A DNA stretch of 35,291 nt from Flavobacteriales bacterium (GCA_947475095.1 CANJLG010000026.1:1-35291); one strand, 5' to 3'. Counted from the stretch's first letter, positions 1-8,003 are shown. A program made the numbers and translations. Notes: a model not told the origin generated them from the sequence alone.

Positions 1-1685
1 AACAATTGCGCAATAGTTGCAGGCCCTATTCCTTTAATTTGTTCTAATTCTGACTGTATAAAGTTGGCGCTTCGCTGGTTTCTGTGGTGACTGATACCAA
101 AACGGTGGGCCTCATTTCTAAGGTGTTGCACAAGTTTCATTGCCTCACTGGTTTTATCCAACATCACTGGATGGGCTTGTTCGGGCCAATAGATTTCTTC
201 AAGCCTTTTGGCTAAACCCATGATGGCGATTTTACCTCTTAAATTTAGCCGATCAATCGATTGAAGGGCCGCGCTGAGTTGGCCCTTTCCTCCGTCAATG
301 ATTATTAAGTCGGGGAGCGCCCCCCCTTCTTCTATCAGTCTTTTGTAACGTCGAAAAACAATTTCAGCCATCGAGGCGAAGTCATCGGGCCCTACGACTG
401 TTTTGATATTGAAGTGTCTATATTCTTTTTTACTGGGAACTCCATGCTTGAAAACTACACAGGCTGCAACGGCAGAAGTCCCTTGGATGTTGGAGTTATC
501 GAAGCATTCGATATGGATGGGGTTATTTTTTAATCCCAGTGCTTCTTGTAATGCTAAGGTGACTTGGCTTTTGGGTGGATTAGTAGGCTTGATTTCGGTT
601 TTGAGTTGCTGTATGATTTCTAGTTGGATGTTCTTAAGGCACCATTCTACAATCTTGGCTTTCGGGCCTATTTTAGGTAAAATAAAACGATAGGGACCCA
701 GCGCATCATCAAGTACTAAATTACTCACAATCTCTTTTTCTTGACTGCCGTATAAGCCTTGTAAATGCTGAAGTAGTGTTGGTGCCAACTCGCTTTCTGT
801 TTCATTGAGTTTGGGTTCAATCTTATCGGAATATGTAAAGGTGATGTGTCCTTCTCGCACCCACAAGTAGTTGAAATACCATACGTGCTCTTTATTCACT
901 AAGGTTAAGACATCTATATTGAAATGGCCATCGTTCACAATTGTGGAGCTTGATCGGTATTCTTGTATGGCATTGATATTCCTTTTGATGATTTCCGCTT
1001 TTTCAAATTCTAGTATCTCTGCCGCTTCCTGCATTTTTCCTTTCAAAAGTTGAATTAAAGAATGGGTTTTCCCACTCAAAATCCATTCTATGTCTTGAAT
1101 GTTTGCTTTGTATGCTTCTTTTAGAGCGATATTTTCGCAAGGGCCTAAGCATCTTTTCAAATGAAATTCCAAGCAAACTTTGTGTTTTTTAGCCAAAATC
1201 GCTTGATCACTTAGGTCTAAATGACAGGTCCGAAGTGGATATAGTTCTCTAATTAAATTCAAGATGGCATGCATGCTCCTTCCTTTGGGATAAGGGCCAA
1301 AGTACTTACTGCCGTCATTGATTTTTTTTCTTGTACTGAATAAACGTGGAAAAGGCTCATTTTTTATGCATAGCCATGGGAAAGTTTTGTCATCCTTCAG
1401 TAGAATATTATAACGAGGTTGGTATTGTTTGATGAGGTTGTTCTCCAACAATAAGGCATCTATTTCAGAATCAACGACCACCACTTCTATGGCGTGTATT
1501 TTTTTTACCAATACTTGAGTTTTGGCGTCGAGATGCTTTTTTATGAAATAGGAGGAAACGCGTTTTTTGAGATTTTTAGCCTTCCCAACGTAGAGAATGG
1601 CACCTTCTGTATCGAAGTATTTATAAACACCCGGTGAGGAGGGAATTTGAGCAGTGAAGTCAGTACTTCGAATATAAACCTTCAT
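1..1685 (-). CDS. uvrC: UvrABC excinuclease subunit C (partial at left edge)
   Basis: UvrC makes the dual incisions around DNA lesions in nucleotide excision repair, with UvrA and UvrB, in the cytoplasm. My translation from the ATG at 1685 gives 561 residues with no stop before the window edge. It starts with a GIY-YIG nuclease domain (GVYKYFD and LYVGKAKNLKKR, about residues 18-45), followed by a four-cysteine-like stretch (CHLDL, CLEFH, CLGPCE), a UVR motif (about 200-235) and the RNase H-like second nuclease (ECFDNSNIQGTSAV, LIIIDGGKGQ, HRFGISHHRNQRS). The visible end (ELEQIKGIGPATIAQL) is the beginning of the helix-hairpin-helix DNA-binding tail, so only the last few dozen residues are missing against a usual length of about 600. 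A perfect -7 box lies four bases before the ATG. Confidence 0.97.
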   Translation of the reverse strand, partial: MKVYIRSTDFTAQIPSSPGVYKYFDTEGAILYVGKAKNLKKRVSSYFIKKHLDAKTQVLVKKIHAIEVVVVDSEIDALLLENNLIKQYQPRYNILLKDDKTFPWLCIKNEPFPRLFSTRKKINDGSKYFGPYPKGRSMHAILNLIRELYPLRTCHLDLSDQAILAKKHKVCLEFHLKRCLGPCENIALKEAYKANIQDIEWILSGKTHSLIQLLKGKMQEAAEILEFEKAEIIKRNINAIQEYRSSSTIVNDGHFNIDVLTLVNKEHVWYFNYLWVREGHITFTYSDKIEPKLNETESELAPTLLQHLQGLYGSQEKEIVSNLVLDDALGPYRFILPKIGPKAKIVEWCLKNIQLEIIQQLKTEIKPTNPPKSQVTLALQEALGLKNNPIHIECFDNSNIQGTSAVAACVVFKHGVPSKKEYRHFNIKTVVGPDDFASMAEIVFRRYKRLIEEGGALPDLIIIDGGKGQLSAALQSIDRLNLRGKIAIMGLAKRLEEIYWPEQAHPVMLDKTSEAMKLVQHLRNEAHRFGISHHRNQRSANFIQSELEQIKGIGPATIAQL

Positions 1686-1689
1686 GCTA

Positions 1690-1697
1690 CAAAATTA
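1690..1697 (-). promoter_or_regulatory. Candidate uvrC promoter -7 box (TAATTTTG)
   Basis: Read on the minus strand this is TAATTTTG, an exact match to the Bacteroidota -7 consensus TAnnTTTG. It ends four bases before the uvrC ATG, so the transcript would be leaderless or nearly so. No TTG lies at the usual 19-base spacing; the nearest, at 16 bases, is in the loop of the upstream terminator hairpin. The match is seen; promoter function is inferred. Confidence 0.5.
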
Positions 1698-1700
1698 AAC

Positions 1701-1730
1701 AAAAAAGCCCCGCCAATGAGCGAGGCTTTT
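1701..1730 (-). terminator. Rho-independent terminator of the serine protease gene
   Basis: An 11-base stem (1703-1713 with 1720-1730, one mismatch) and a 6-base loop are followed on the minus strand by a T run (1706-1701). It lies 21 bases after the protease stop codon and just before the uvrC promoter box and start. Confidence 0.8.
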
Positions 1731-1751
1731 GAATGATAAGTCAGAGACTGC

Positions 1752-4163
1752 TTAGTTTCTGATTAGATTTTTTACGATGCGTCCTTGGGTCGTTTCAATT
1801 ACGACATGGTATAAACCTTTTGCATGTGATGCCATTGGTATGTTCAAAAGAGATTCTGGTTGAAGGTTCTCATAAAGGACTTTTCCAAAGAGGTCTTTCA
1901 CGCTCACTTGGGTTGTAATATCGTGGATATCTTTTAAATCGATAGACACCTCGTTTGCTGTTGGATTGGGATACATCGGAACTTGTAGCTCCATTAATGC
2001 ATCTAGACCCGACGTAGCAGTAATATTAATTCGGTAATCTTCTGTTTCTCCGTAGCTGGCATTTCCACATGGTGTTATGGCACCATCAACAGAGTAGGAA
2101 ATCCTTACGCGCATTCTGGTCGTGCCAACAGTCGCCGTTGAAGGAACAGTAAAATTAAACACATTGGACCAACCTGCGGCTACTAATACATACCCAACTT
2201 GTTCTCCTGCATCGGCAAAATCTTGGTCGTTATTGTAGTCTATCCAAATGGCTACTTCATCATTGGTGTAGGCACCGGGTCCGGCAGGAATAGCAGGCGT
2301 AATGGTAGCTGCATAAGCGCTATTTTTAGCAAGGGAGGTAGAAATATTAGCATAATCCAAATAGCCTCCTGTGGCGCACGTTGACGTATTGTTGATGGTA
2401 TTGAGTTGGACGTTGTTTATGTATTCATCACATTGGGTGGATGACGGTGTACAAGGGCCTGTTTGTTGTGTTACTGTGATGTAATTGGTTTTAATTTCAG
2501 AATCGTTACCAATGGAATTGGTTGCTACAAGCGTAATGGTATATTGCCCAACTGTATTAAAGGTTACTGTTGGATTTTGCGATGTGGCGCTACTACCACC
2601 GCTGTAGGTCCAGCCACCACCTGAAATGGTCCAAGCCCATGATGTAGGAGAACCAGAACTCAAATCGGTAAAACTAACGGTCCCACCTGTATTAACTGTT
2701 GTAGGTGTAGCAGTAAATTGAGCGATAGGTGCAGTAGGATTAACGACTGTACAAGGGTCAGCAGATCCGTTAAGAACCAGTAAGCCAGTATTCCCTGGAT
2801 CAAGGTATGTTTTTAATCTTTCGTTGTTCGGCGTTCCATTACTCGTCCAGTGATAAGACATTTTTCCATACATGTCAGGAGAGGTCAAGGCAGTACAAAA
2901 AGAACCACCACCAGTGAGGGTTCCAATAATTCTACCAGAGCTGTTATTAAACAGTGGCGAACCTGATGATCCTCCTTCTGTAACGCCATGTCCATTTGAA
3001 TTTGCGGACCAAGTAATTCTCCAGTGCGTGTTTGAAACAGAACCCCAAGTTGTTGAAACAGTCGTTCCATTGAACGTGGATATTTTCTTAATATCACCTG
3101 CCGGGTGGTGAATACCCGCGCCACCAGTTGTTGCCGTATTGTTGGCATCCCAGCCGTTCCAATAACAACTGAAGTTGGCCGATTTCATGGTTGTAATGGT
3201 AGCTGCTTGATTGGCAAGTGTTCCCATTTGAACCAGTAAAAAATCCGAACCAGTAGTTCCACCACCGTCAGCGGCGTCAGCTAAACGAACACATCCCGTA
3301 ATAAAATAATCATCTAAAGTACCTGCCGTAGATGGGTTGGTACAGTTTGGTGATTCATATCGAAAATAAAATTTCCATTGATTCATATTCGCCGTAGTAG
3401 CGCTAACGCCACAATGCAATGCTGTTAAAAATAAAGGCTTACAATCCAAAGCGGTATTATTTACTACAGAACCTGTACACCAACCTGCACCTCCGCCTTC
3501 TACCACATAGATTCTCGCCACGCCCTTTTTTTCGTCTTGCCAATTGTCACCAACTGGACTACAATTCACATTGATTTCGCATGCGTCCGACTCGTTGATT
3601 TTTTGAACAGATGGATTTCCGGTGGAGCGGTAATTATAAATGATTCGATCGATAAGAATTTCAGAAGCTTTTGTATAGGCAGGTTCATGAAGCGTCAATA
3701 TCATTTCATCACCAAAGCATAATGCCGCATTTTGCATAAAGTGCGACTCAACATCTTTCGATGTAAGCGTATTATGTAATGGTTTTCCAGTTACATCCTG
3801 AATATTCAAAGTGGTTCCGCCATAGATCTTAAACACCTCAAAAAGAAAGCTGATGGCCTCAGCCCCCGGAGATTTGACATGCATTTGCCACTGTCGGTCG
3901 CCGTTTGGAAGCGTTTTCCAAAGACCTGTATTGCTTAAGGTAATATTTGCGGCCCGATCAACACCAATTCGATACAGCACACCATTTTTATCTCGTGTTA
4001 TGTCTTCTTGCTGAATGGCATTTAAATCAGGGGCCGAAATGATGGTTAATGGAATATTTTTGTCAAAAATAACTTTTGTTAAGCTGGGAAGTTGGCTTTG
4101 AGAAAAGCCGAAAGAAAGCACCAAAAACAACAAAGCGGGCAATAATAGAAGACGTTTTTTCAT
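1752..4163 (-). CDS. Secreted lysyl-endopeptidase-like serine protease with PKD, GEVED and T9SS sorting domains
   Basis: Predicted extracellular trypsin-fold protease of 803 residues. I start at the ATG at 4163 rather than the in-frame GTG at 4190: it gives a clean signal peptide (MKKRLLLLPALLFLVLSFGFS), and a perfect -7 box at 4193-4200 would place the mRNA start at or after the GTG. A pro-region of about 180 residues precedes the catalytic domain, which has His in TALHCG (H250), a likely Asp in GSDFLLVQM (D307) and Ser in EGGSSGSP (S400), the pattern of Achromobacter-type lysyl endopeptidases. A PKD domain follows (about 475-566), then a GEVED domain (about 580-725, ending GETEDYRINIT), then a type A T9SS sorting domain (PMYPNPTANEVSIDL, ending in KNLIRN). 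Export through Sec and then T9SS is inferred. Lys specificity cannot be established from the motifs alone. Confidence 0.9.
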   Translation of the reverse strand: MKKRLLLLPALLFLVLSFGFSQSQLPSLTKVIFDKNIPLTIISAPDLNAIQQEDITRDKNGVLYRIGVDRAANITLSNTGLWKTLPNGDRQWQMHVKSPGAEAISFLFEVFKIYGGTTLNIQDVTGKPLHNTLTSKDVESHFMQNAALCFGDEMILTLHEPAYTKASEILIDRIIYNYRSTGNPSVQKINESDACEINVNCSPVGDNWQDEKKGVARIYVVEGGGAGWCTGSVVNNTALDCKPLFLTALHCGVSATTANMNQWKFYFRYESPNCTNPSTAGTLDDYFITGCVRLADAADGGGTTGSDFLLVQMGTLANQAATITTMKSANFSCYWNGWDANNTATTGGAGIHHPAGDIKKISTFNGTTVSTTWGSVSNTHWRITWSANSNGHGVTEGGSSGSPLFNNSSGRIIGTLTGGGSFCTALTSPDMYGKMSYHWTSNGTPNNERLKTYLDPGNTGLLVLNGSADPCTVVNPTAPIAQFTATPTTVNTGGTVSFTDLSSGSPTSWAWTISGGGWTYSGGSSATSQNPTVTFNTVGQYTITLVATNSIGNDSEIKTNYITVTQQTGPCTPSSTQCDEYINNVQLNTINNTSTCATGGYLDYANISTSLAKNSAYAATITPAIPAGPGAYTNDEVAIWIDYNNDQDFADAGEQVGYVLVAAGWSNVFNFTVPSTATVGTTRMRVRISYSVDGAITPCGNASYGETEDYRINITATSGLDALMELQVPMYPNPTANEVSIDLKDIHDITTQVSVKDLFGKVLYENLQPESLLNIPMASHAKGLYHVVIETTQGRIVKNLIRN

Positions 4164-4192
4164 AGTTGAGTAAGAATTAAGTAATTTCACAA

Positions 4193-4200
4193 CAAAAATA
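4193..4200 (-). promoter_or_regulatory. Candidate protease promoter -7 box (TATTTTTG)
   Basis: The minus-strand reading TATTTTTG matches TAnnTTTG exactly. It sits 29 bases before the chosen ATG at 4163 but only two bases before the alternative GTG at 4190, so it favours the ATG. A TTG lies 23 bases upstream, longer than the usual 19, so the -33 part is weak. Confidence 0.45.
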
Positions 4201-4225
4201 GCATAATTGTTTAATTATACTTTCA

Positions 4226-4912
4226 ATGAAGCGGATTTATTTGGTGGAAGATGAGTCAGTCTTATTAGATTCTATTAAGATGAATTTAAGCTATGAAGGG
4301 TATGAAGTAATTGGCTATCAATCCGGGCATCTTGCATTTGAAAAAGCAGCAGAATTAGCTTCCAGCGACTTAGTTATTTTAGACGTTATGTTGCCAGGTG
4401 TAAATGGTATCGAGGTCTGTAAGGAAATCAGAAAATACAGTGAAGTCCCCATTTTATTTTTATCGGCAAAAGGAATGACCTCAGACCGAGTAATCGGATT
4501 GAAAGCAGGTGCAAATGATTATTTACCTAAGCCATTCGATTTAGAAGAATTACTTTTGAAAGTCAAAATTTTATTGGCGATTCCATCAAAAAAAACCATC
4601 CATAACGTTATTAATATTGGGAATAAATCAATTGATTTTAACACCTTTGAAGTACTTGATTCGCAGGGGAAAAGCCTGCATGTTTTTTCAAAAAGAGAGG
4701 TTGATTTATTGCATCTATTTGCTGAAAACATCGGAAAAGTATTGTCCCGAGATGAGATTTTAGATAAAATTTGGGGCATGGATCAATTTCCAACCCCGCG
4801 AACAATTGACAATTATATTTTATCATATCGTAAAATTTTTGAAGCTGATCATAAAGAAGGTAAGTTTTTTCATTCTATTCGAGGAGTTGGATATAAATTA
4901 ACTTTGGGATAG
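4226..4912 (+). CDS. OmpR/PhoB-family response regulator transcription factor
   Basis: DNA-binding response regulator of 228 residues. The receiver domain (1-115) has the acidic pair E8/D9 in VEDE, phospho-acceptor D53 in LVILDVMLPG, S80 in PILFLSAKG and K102 in LPKPF, so all phosphorylation residues are present. A winged-helix output domain fills about 130-228 (FSKREVDLLHLFAENIGKVLSR, then TIDNYILSYRKI and SIRGVGYKL). No histidine kinase gene is next to it: upstream is the divergent protease gene, downstream is riboflavin synthase after 46 bases. It is therefore an orphan regulator here and its signal is unknown. The divergent arrangement leaves room for control of the protease gene, but I see no operator. 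Confidence 0.93.
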   Translation: MKRIYLVEDESVLLDSIKMNLSYEGYEVIGYQSGHLAFEKAAELASSDLVILDVMLPGVNGIEVCKEIRKYSEVPILFLSAKGMTSDRVIGLKAGANDYLPKPFDLEELLLKVKILLAIPSKKTIHNVINIGNKSIDFNTFEVLDSQGKSLHVFSKREVDLLHLFAENIGKVLSRDEILDKIWGMDQFPTPRTIDNYILSYRKIFEADHKEGKFFHSIRGVGYKLTLG

Positions 4913-4958
4913 TCCAATTATCCCCTTACTTTTGAGGATTGTTAAATTAATGCGAGTT

Positions 4959-5552
4959 ATGTTCACAGGAATAATTGAGGAAATGGGTACAGTAGTCGCC
5001 ATTCAAATCGAAAAAGATAATGTAAACTTTACCATACAAGCTGCCTTTTCTGACCAATTAAAAGTAGACCAAAGCGTTGCCCATAATGGCTGTTGCCTTA
5101 CCGTAGTTGATATTGATAAGTCCAACTTATCTTACGTAGTAACAGCAATAAAAGAAACATTGTCCGTGACCAATTTATCGAATTGGATAGTAGGAACGAA
5201 GGTAAATCTCGAGCGTTCAATGTTGATGAATGGGCGTATCGATGGGCATATCGTTCAGGGTCATGTAGATGGCCTCGCAACTTGTACCAATATTTCGGAA
5301 GAAAATGGAAGTTGGAAATATGATTTTTCGCATCATTCTAAGGAAATTACGGTGGAAAAAGGGTCAATAACTATTAATGGAACAAGCTTAACTGTAGTGA
5401 ATTCTGGCAGCGAATCCTTCTCAGTTTGTATCATTCCTTATACCTATCACAATACTAATTTTCACGAGCTGAAGGTCGGAGATAGCGTTAACATAGAATT
5501 TGATATTATTGGAAAGTATGTATCTAAGTGGCTTTTGTCATCAAAAATTTAA
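4959..5552 (+). CDS. ribE: Riboflavin synthase, alpha subunit
   Basis: Catalyses dismutation of two 6,7-dimethyl-8-ribityllumazine molecules to riboflavin plus the pyrimidinedione precursor, the last step of riboflavin synthesis, in the cytoplasm. The start at 4959 gives the hallmark N-terminus MFTGIIEEMG; the frame is open upstream from a TTG at 4932, but those nine residues are not family-like. The 198-residue protein has two tandem lumazine-binding barrels: the first with GCCLTVVD, the second starting at MNGRIDGHIVQGHVDG and containing GTSLTVV. Length is normal. It ends four bases before the MazG-like gene, so the two are probably co-transcribed. The other rib genes are not in this window. 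Confidence 0.96.
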   Translation: MFTGIIEEMGTVVAIQIEKDNVNFTIQAAFSDQLKVDQSVAHNGCCLTVVDIDKSNLSYVVTAIKETLSVTNLSNWIVGTKVNLERSMLMNGRIDGHIVQGHVDGLATCTNISEENGSWKYDFSHHSKEITVEKGSITINGTSLTVVNSGSESFSVCIIPYTYHNTNFHELKVGDSVNIEFDIIGKYVSKWLLSSKI

Positions 5553-5556
5553 TGCA

Positions 5557-5880
5557 ATGACGATCGAAGAAACGCAAAAATTAGTTGATAATTGGATAAA
5601 AGACCATGGTGTCAGGTATTTTAATGAATTAACAAATACTGCTATCCTTATGGAAGAAGTAGGGGAAGTAGCTCGAATCATGTCACGACGATATGGCGAA
5701 CAAAGCGAAAAGGAGTCAGATAAAAATTTGGAATTAGCTGATGAATTAGCCGATGTACTCTTTGTGCTTGTTTGCATCGCCAATCAAACAGGCGTTGATT
5801 TAACGAAAGCGATGGAATTAAATTTGATAAAAAAAACGAAAAGAGATCATCAAAGGCATCTCAATAACCCAAAGTTATGA
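5557..5880 (+). CDS. MazG-like nucleotide pyrophosphohydrolase
   Basis: Small all-alpha NTP pyrophosphohydrolase (107 residues) of the MazG/dUTPase superfamily, which hydrolyses nucleoside triphosphates to monophosphate plus pyrophosphate using Mg2+. Family metal-binding motifs are visible: EEVGEVAR (the ExxE pattern) and ELADELADVLF (the ExxD pattern). I start at MTIEETQKL (5557), just after the riboflavin synthase stop, rather than at the overlapping ATG at 5500, whose extra residues lie within ribE. The stop overlaps the next gene's start by four bases (ATGA), indicating translational coupling. Actual substrate is unknown; a housekeeping role in removing abnormal nucleotides is an inference from the family. 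Confidence 0.88.
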   Translation: MTIEETQKLVDNWIKDHGVRYFNELTNTAILMEEVGEVARIMSRRYGEQSEKESDKNLELADELADVLFVLVCIANQTGVDLTKAMELNLIKKTKRDHQRHLNNPKL

Positions 5881-6449
5881 GCAGTACAGAAAGTAGCGAA
5901 GCACACCATTTGAAAATAGTAAAGGCCATAAAGTCAGGTCAGTCGGCAATTTGTGTGTCGATTTTATCGCCCTCTATTTCATTAATCCAAGAACTTATCG
6001 TTCAAACCATACCTGAGCCTGAGGAAGGGGCGCCACGCATGATTATACTATGCCTTAATAATATACTTGCCCAAGAGTTAGCCAATCAATTGGCGCCATT
6101 TATCAAAGAAAGGGACTTAACACTAGATTTGCTTTTGGAAAAAGGGAACAAGGTGAAACAGCGAAACGATCTTTACGATGGTACAGAAATAATCGTAGGA
6201 ACTTCTAGACGAGTTTGTGAAATGTATTTTCAAAATGGATTTAACATTAGTAAATTAAAACTATTCGTAGTGCTAAAACTTGACGAACAAGTAAAATACG
6301 GATGGTTAGGCTTCATTGGCCGAATCGCTGAAAGCTTACCTAAATGTAAGCAAGTATTGTTTCTAACAAGTTTCGATGATGAGCGAATCACGAATTATGT
6401 TGATCAATTTATGCCTCCCCATCAACTTATTATCGAAACGGAATTATAA
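5877..6449 (+). CDS. DEAD-box helicase-like single-domain protein with lost catalytic motifs (pseudo-helicase)
   Basis: A 190-residue protein that aligns by eye with the first RecA-like domain of DEAD-box RNA helicases, though every ATPase motif is altered. The Walker A site (AxTGxGKT) reads SILSPSIS (28-35). Motif Ia (PTRELA) reads LNNILAQELANQL (60-72). Motif Ib (TPGR) reads GTSRR (108-112). The DEAD box reads LKLD (133-136), but the flanking pattern of hydrophobic strand and downstream G-aromatic is kept. Motif III (SAT) reads TSF (164-166). There is no second RecA domain and no frameshift. It overlaps the MazG-like gene by four bases and precedes another small gene by 14 bases, so it appears expressed and maintained. 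ATP hydrolysis is very unlikely; a binding or scaffold role would be speculation. Confidence 0.65.
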   Translation: MSSTESSEAHHLKIVKAIKSGQSAICVSILSPSISLIQELIVQTIPEPEEGAPRMIILCLNNILAQELANQLAPFIKERDLTLDLLLEKGNKVKQRNDLYDGTEIIVGTSRRVCEMYFQNGFNISKLKLFVVLKLDEQVKYGWLGFIGRIAESLPKCKQVLFLTSFDDERITNYVDQFMPPHQLIIETEL

Positions 6450-6463
6450 ACGCTAGTATCAAC

Positions 6464-6835
6464 ATGGAAAATCGAAGCGAGGAATTATTAGCCCTGCGTC
6501 CACTATTATTTTTAGATGGGGGGAATGAAAAACCATTGGAGAAATTCCAAAACCAAGTCTTGCGTCCGATATTAAAATATCAGCATGAACTCTGGGTACT
6601 AGAGTTAAAACAAAATCAATTCTTCCTTCAAATAAAGGAAAAAAGATGGAATGGCGCTGAATTTAGACAAGCTATTCAGAGTGGTATTTCACGATCTCCA
6701 GATTTAAAAAATCGCTATTTCGGTATGGTTACTGGTCTTATGACGAGCGATGAATATTCGTTTTATCTTGCTAATCGGACAGAATTGAATAAACGCATTC
6801 TCAGCATGGTTATAGATAGGATTTTATCCATCTAA
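6464..6835 (+). CDS. Conserved small protein of unknown function
   Basis: A 123-residue soluble protein without signal peptide or membrane segment. It resembles a Bacteroidota family of small proteins that I recall sometimes being labelled glyoxalase without a clear basis. Recognisable features are an N-terminal FQNQVLRPILKYQHEL stretch, a middle rich in charged residues, and a C-terminal NKRILSMVIDRI helix. No metal-binding or catalytic motif stands out. It is the last gene of the plus-strand cluster that begins at ribE. Its stop overlaps the 3' end of the convergent hpf gene by 12 bases. I cannot assign a function. Confidence 0.7.
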   Translation: MENRSEELLALRPLLFLDGGNEKPLEKFQNQVLRPILKYQHELWVLELKQNQFFLQIKEKRWNGAEFRQAIQSGISRSPDLKNRYFGMVTGLMTSDEYSFYLANRTELNKRILSMVIDRILSI

Positions 6836-7123
6836 GCCCAGCTCTTTCTCTTTTATTAATTGTTTTTTCAATGCCTCCAAGGCATGGTTAGTAGCTTCTT
6901 CAAAACTAGCACTGTGCTTTTTGGCAAATAGCTCTTTACCAGGTACATGAAGTTTAATTTCCACCAATTTATTTTCGTGGTTGACGTCTTTTTCTAGCTT
7001 TAAATAAACTTCGCAGTTTGTAATACCTTGGGAAAACAAGGTAAGCTTATCTAATTTTTCATCGATAAATTTTAGTAAGTCCTTATCAGCCTTGAAATGA
7101 ATGGTGTGCACTTGTTTTTGCAT
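6824..7123 (-). CDS. hpf: Ribosome hibernation promoting factor, short HPF/YfiA (RaiA) family
   Basis: Binds the 30S decoding centre and inactivates or dimerises ribosomes in stationary phase or stress. The 99-residue length and the signature near the C-terminus (SFEEATNHALEALKKQLIKEKE) fit the short HPF/RaiA family; the beta strand VEIKLHVPGKELFAKKHSASF is also typical. It follows the Xer recombinase gene by 10 bases, so it is probably read from the rpsU or recombinase transcript. As I recall, the order rpsU, xer, hpf occurs in other Flavobacteriia, and it puts two ribosome-associated genes around a recombinase. The 3' end overlaps the convergent gene by 12 bases. Confidence 0.93.
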   Translation of the reverse strand: MQKQVHTIHFKADKDLLKFIDEKLDKLTLFSQGITNCEVYLKLEKDVNHENKLVEIKLHVPGKELFAKKHSASFEEATNHALEALKKQLIKEKELGLDG

Positions 7124-7133
7124 AGTTATATTT

Positions 7134-8003
7134 TTATTTTCCTCGTGGGTGAGCTTGTGAATATACTTTAGTTAATTGAGCAAACGAATTATGGGTATAA
7201 ATTTGTGTCGCGGCAAGATTTGCATGTCCCAACAAATCTTTTAACGTTTCTAATCCTGCCCCACGGTTTAGCATGTGGGTAGCAAAAGTATGGCGAAGAA
7301 CATGGGGGCTTTTTTTATCTAATTGTGTTGCGGAACCTAAATATTGATTTATTTTTCGATAAACAAAAGCAGGGTAAAGAATATTTCCATTTTGAAGTAC
7401 AAACAATGTCGGTGTTGGTCCACAGGTATTATTTCTCAAATTTCTATACGTATTTATTTTCTTGAATAAAGCTGGCATAATGGGGATAATTCGTTCTTTA
7501 TTGCGTTTACCTAGTACCTTGATGGAATCCTTGCTTACGTTAACATCTTTTAAATGGATTAATTCACTTAATCGAATACCCGTTTGATAAAATATTTCCA
7601 CCATTAATTCATCGCGTAAACCATTAAAATCATCTGAAAAGTAAACTGATAGTTTGCTTTCTTGTAACTCAGATTCTTTGGCGAAAGAGGGTAAGCGCTT
7701 TTCACTTTTTGGCCCCTTTAATTTTAAGAGCGGATTTGTTGTGGCCAAACCTTCTTTTCGCAGCCATTTGTAAAAAGTACGAAGGCTAGCAAGTTTTCTA
7801 TTTACACTTTTGTTGGTGCACCCATTTTCAATTAATTCAACAATCCAAGATCTTAAAAAAGCAGGACTAAGGCTTGAAAACTCAGTAATAGAAACGAGTT
7901 CAGCAAAAGAAATAAATTGGGAAAGATCATTTGTATAGGCAATTACGGTATGCTCTGAATAGCGTTTTTCAAATTGTAAATAGGAAATGAATTTATCGAG
8001 CAT
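7134..8003 (-). CDS. Tyrosine recombinase, XerC/XerD type
   Basis: Site-specific recombinase of the family that resolves chromosome dimers at dif. It has 289 residues: an N-terminal SAM-like core-binding domain (1-90) and a C-terminal catalytic domain with a complete set of residues, R144 in TGIRLSEL, K166 in LGKRNKE, H234 and R237 in HVLRHTF, H260 in LLGHANL and nucleophile Y269 in QIYTH. Nothing suggests a phage or integron integrase: the length is standard and it lies between housekeeping genes. Its ATG sits directly against the T run of the rpsU terminator, so expression probably needs readthrough or a promoter I cannot see. I cannot tell whether it is XerC or XerD. Confidence 0.93.
   Translation of the reverse strand: MLDKFISYLQFEKRYSEHTVIAYTNDLSQFISFAELVSITEFSSLSPAFLRSWIVELIENGCTNKSVNRKLASLRTFYKWLRKEGLATTNPLLKLKGPKSEKRLPSFAKESELQESKLSVYFSDDFNGLRDELMVEIFYQTGIRLSELIHLKDVNVSKDSIKVLGKRNKERIIPIMPALFKKINTYRNLRNNTCGPTPTLFVLQNGNILYPAFVYRKINQYLGSATQLDKKSPHVLRHTFATHMLNRGAGLETLKDLLGHANLAATQIYTHNSFAQLTKVYSQAHPRGK

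Noticed and set aside
2872..3148. Open frames on both strands inside the protease gene
   Set aside because: They are low-complexity shadows of the protease frame with no family resemblance; the same holds for opposite-strand frames in the giant genes (for example 26172-26507 and 30400-30795).
4164..4190. GTG start at 4190 for the serine protease
   Set aside because: It places nine polar residues before a normal signal peptide, and a perfect -7 box ends two bases upstream, which would put the mRNA start at or after this codon.
7134..8003. Integrase marking a mobile element
   Set aside because: Standard Xer length, housekeeping neighbours (rpsU, hpf), no flanking direct repeats or tRNA end, and no phage genes.
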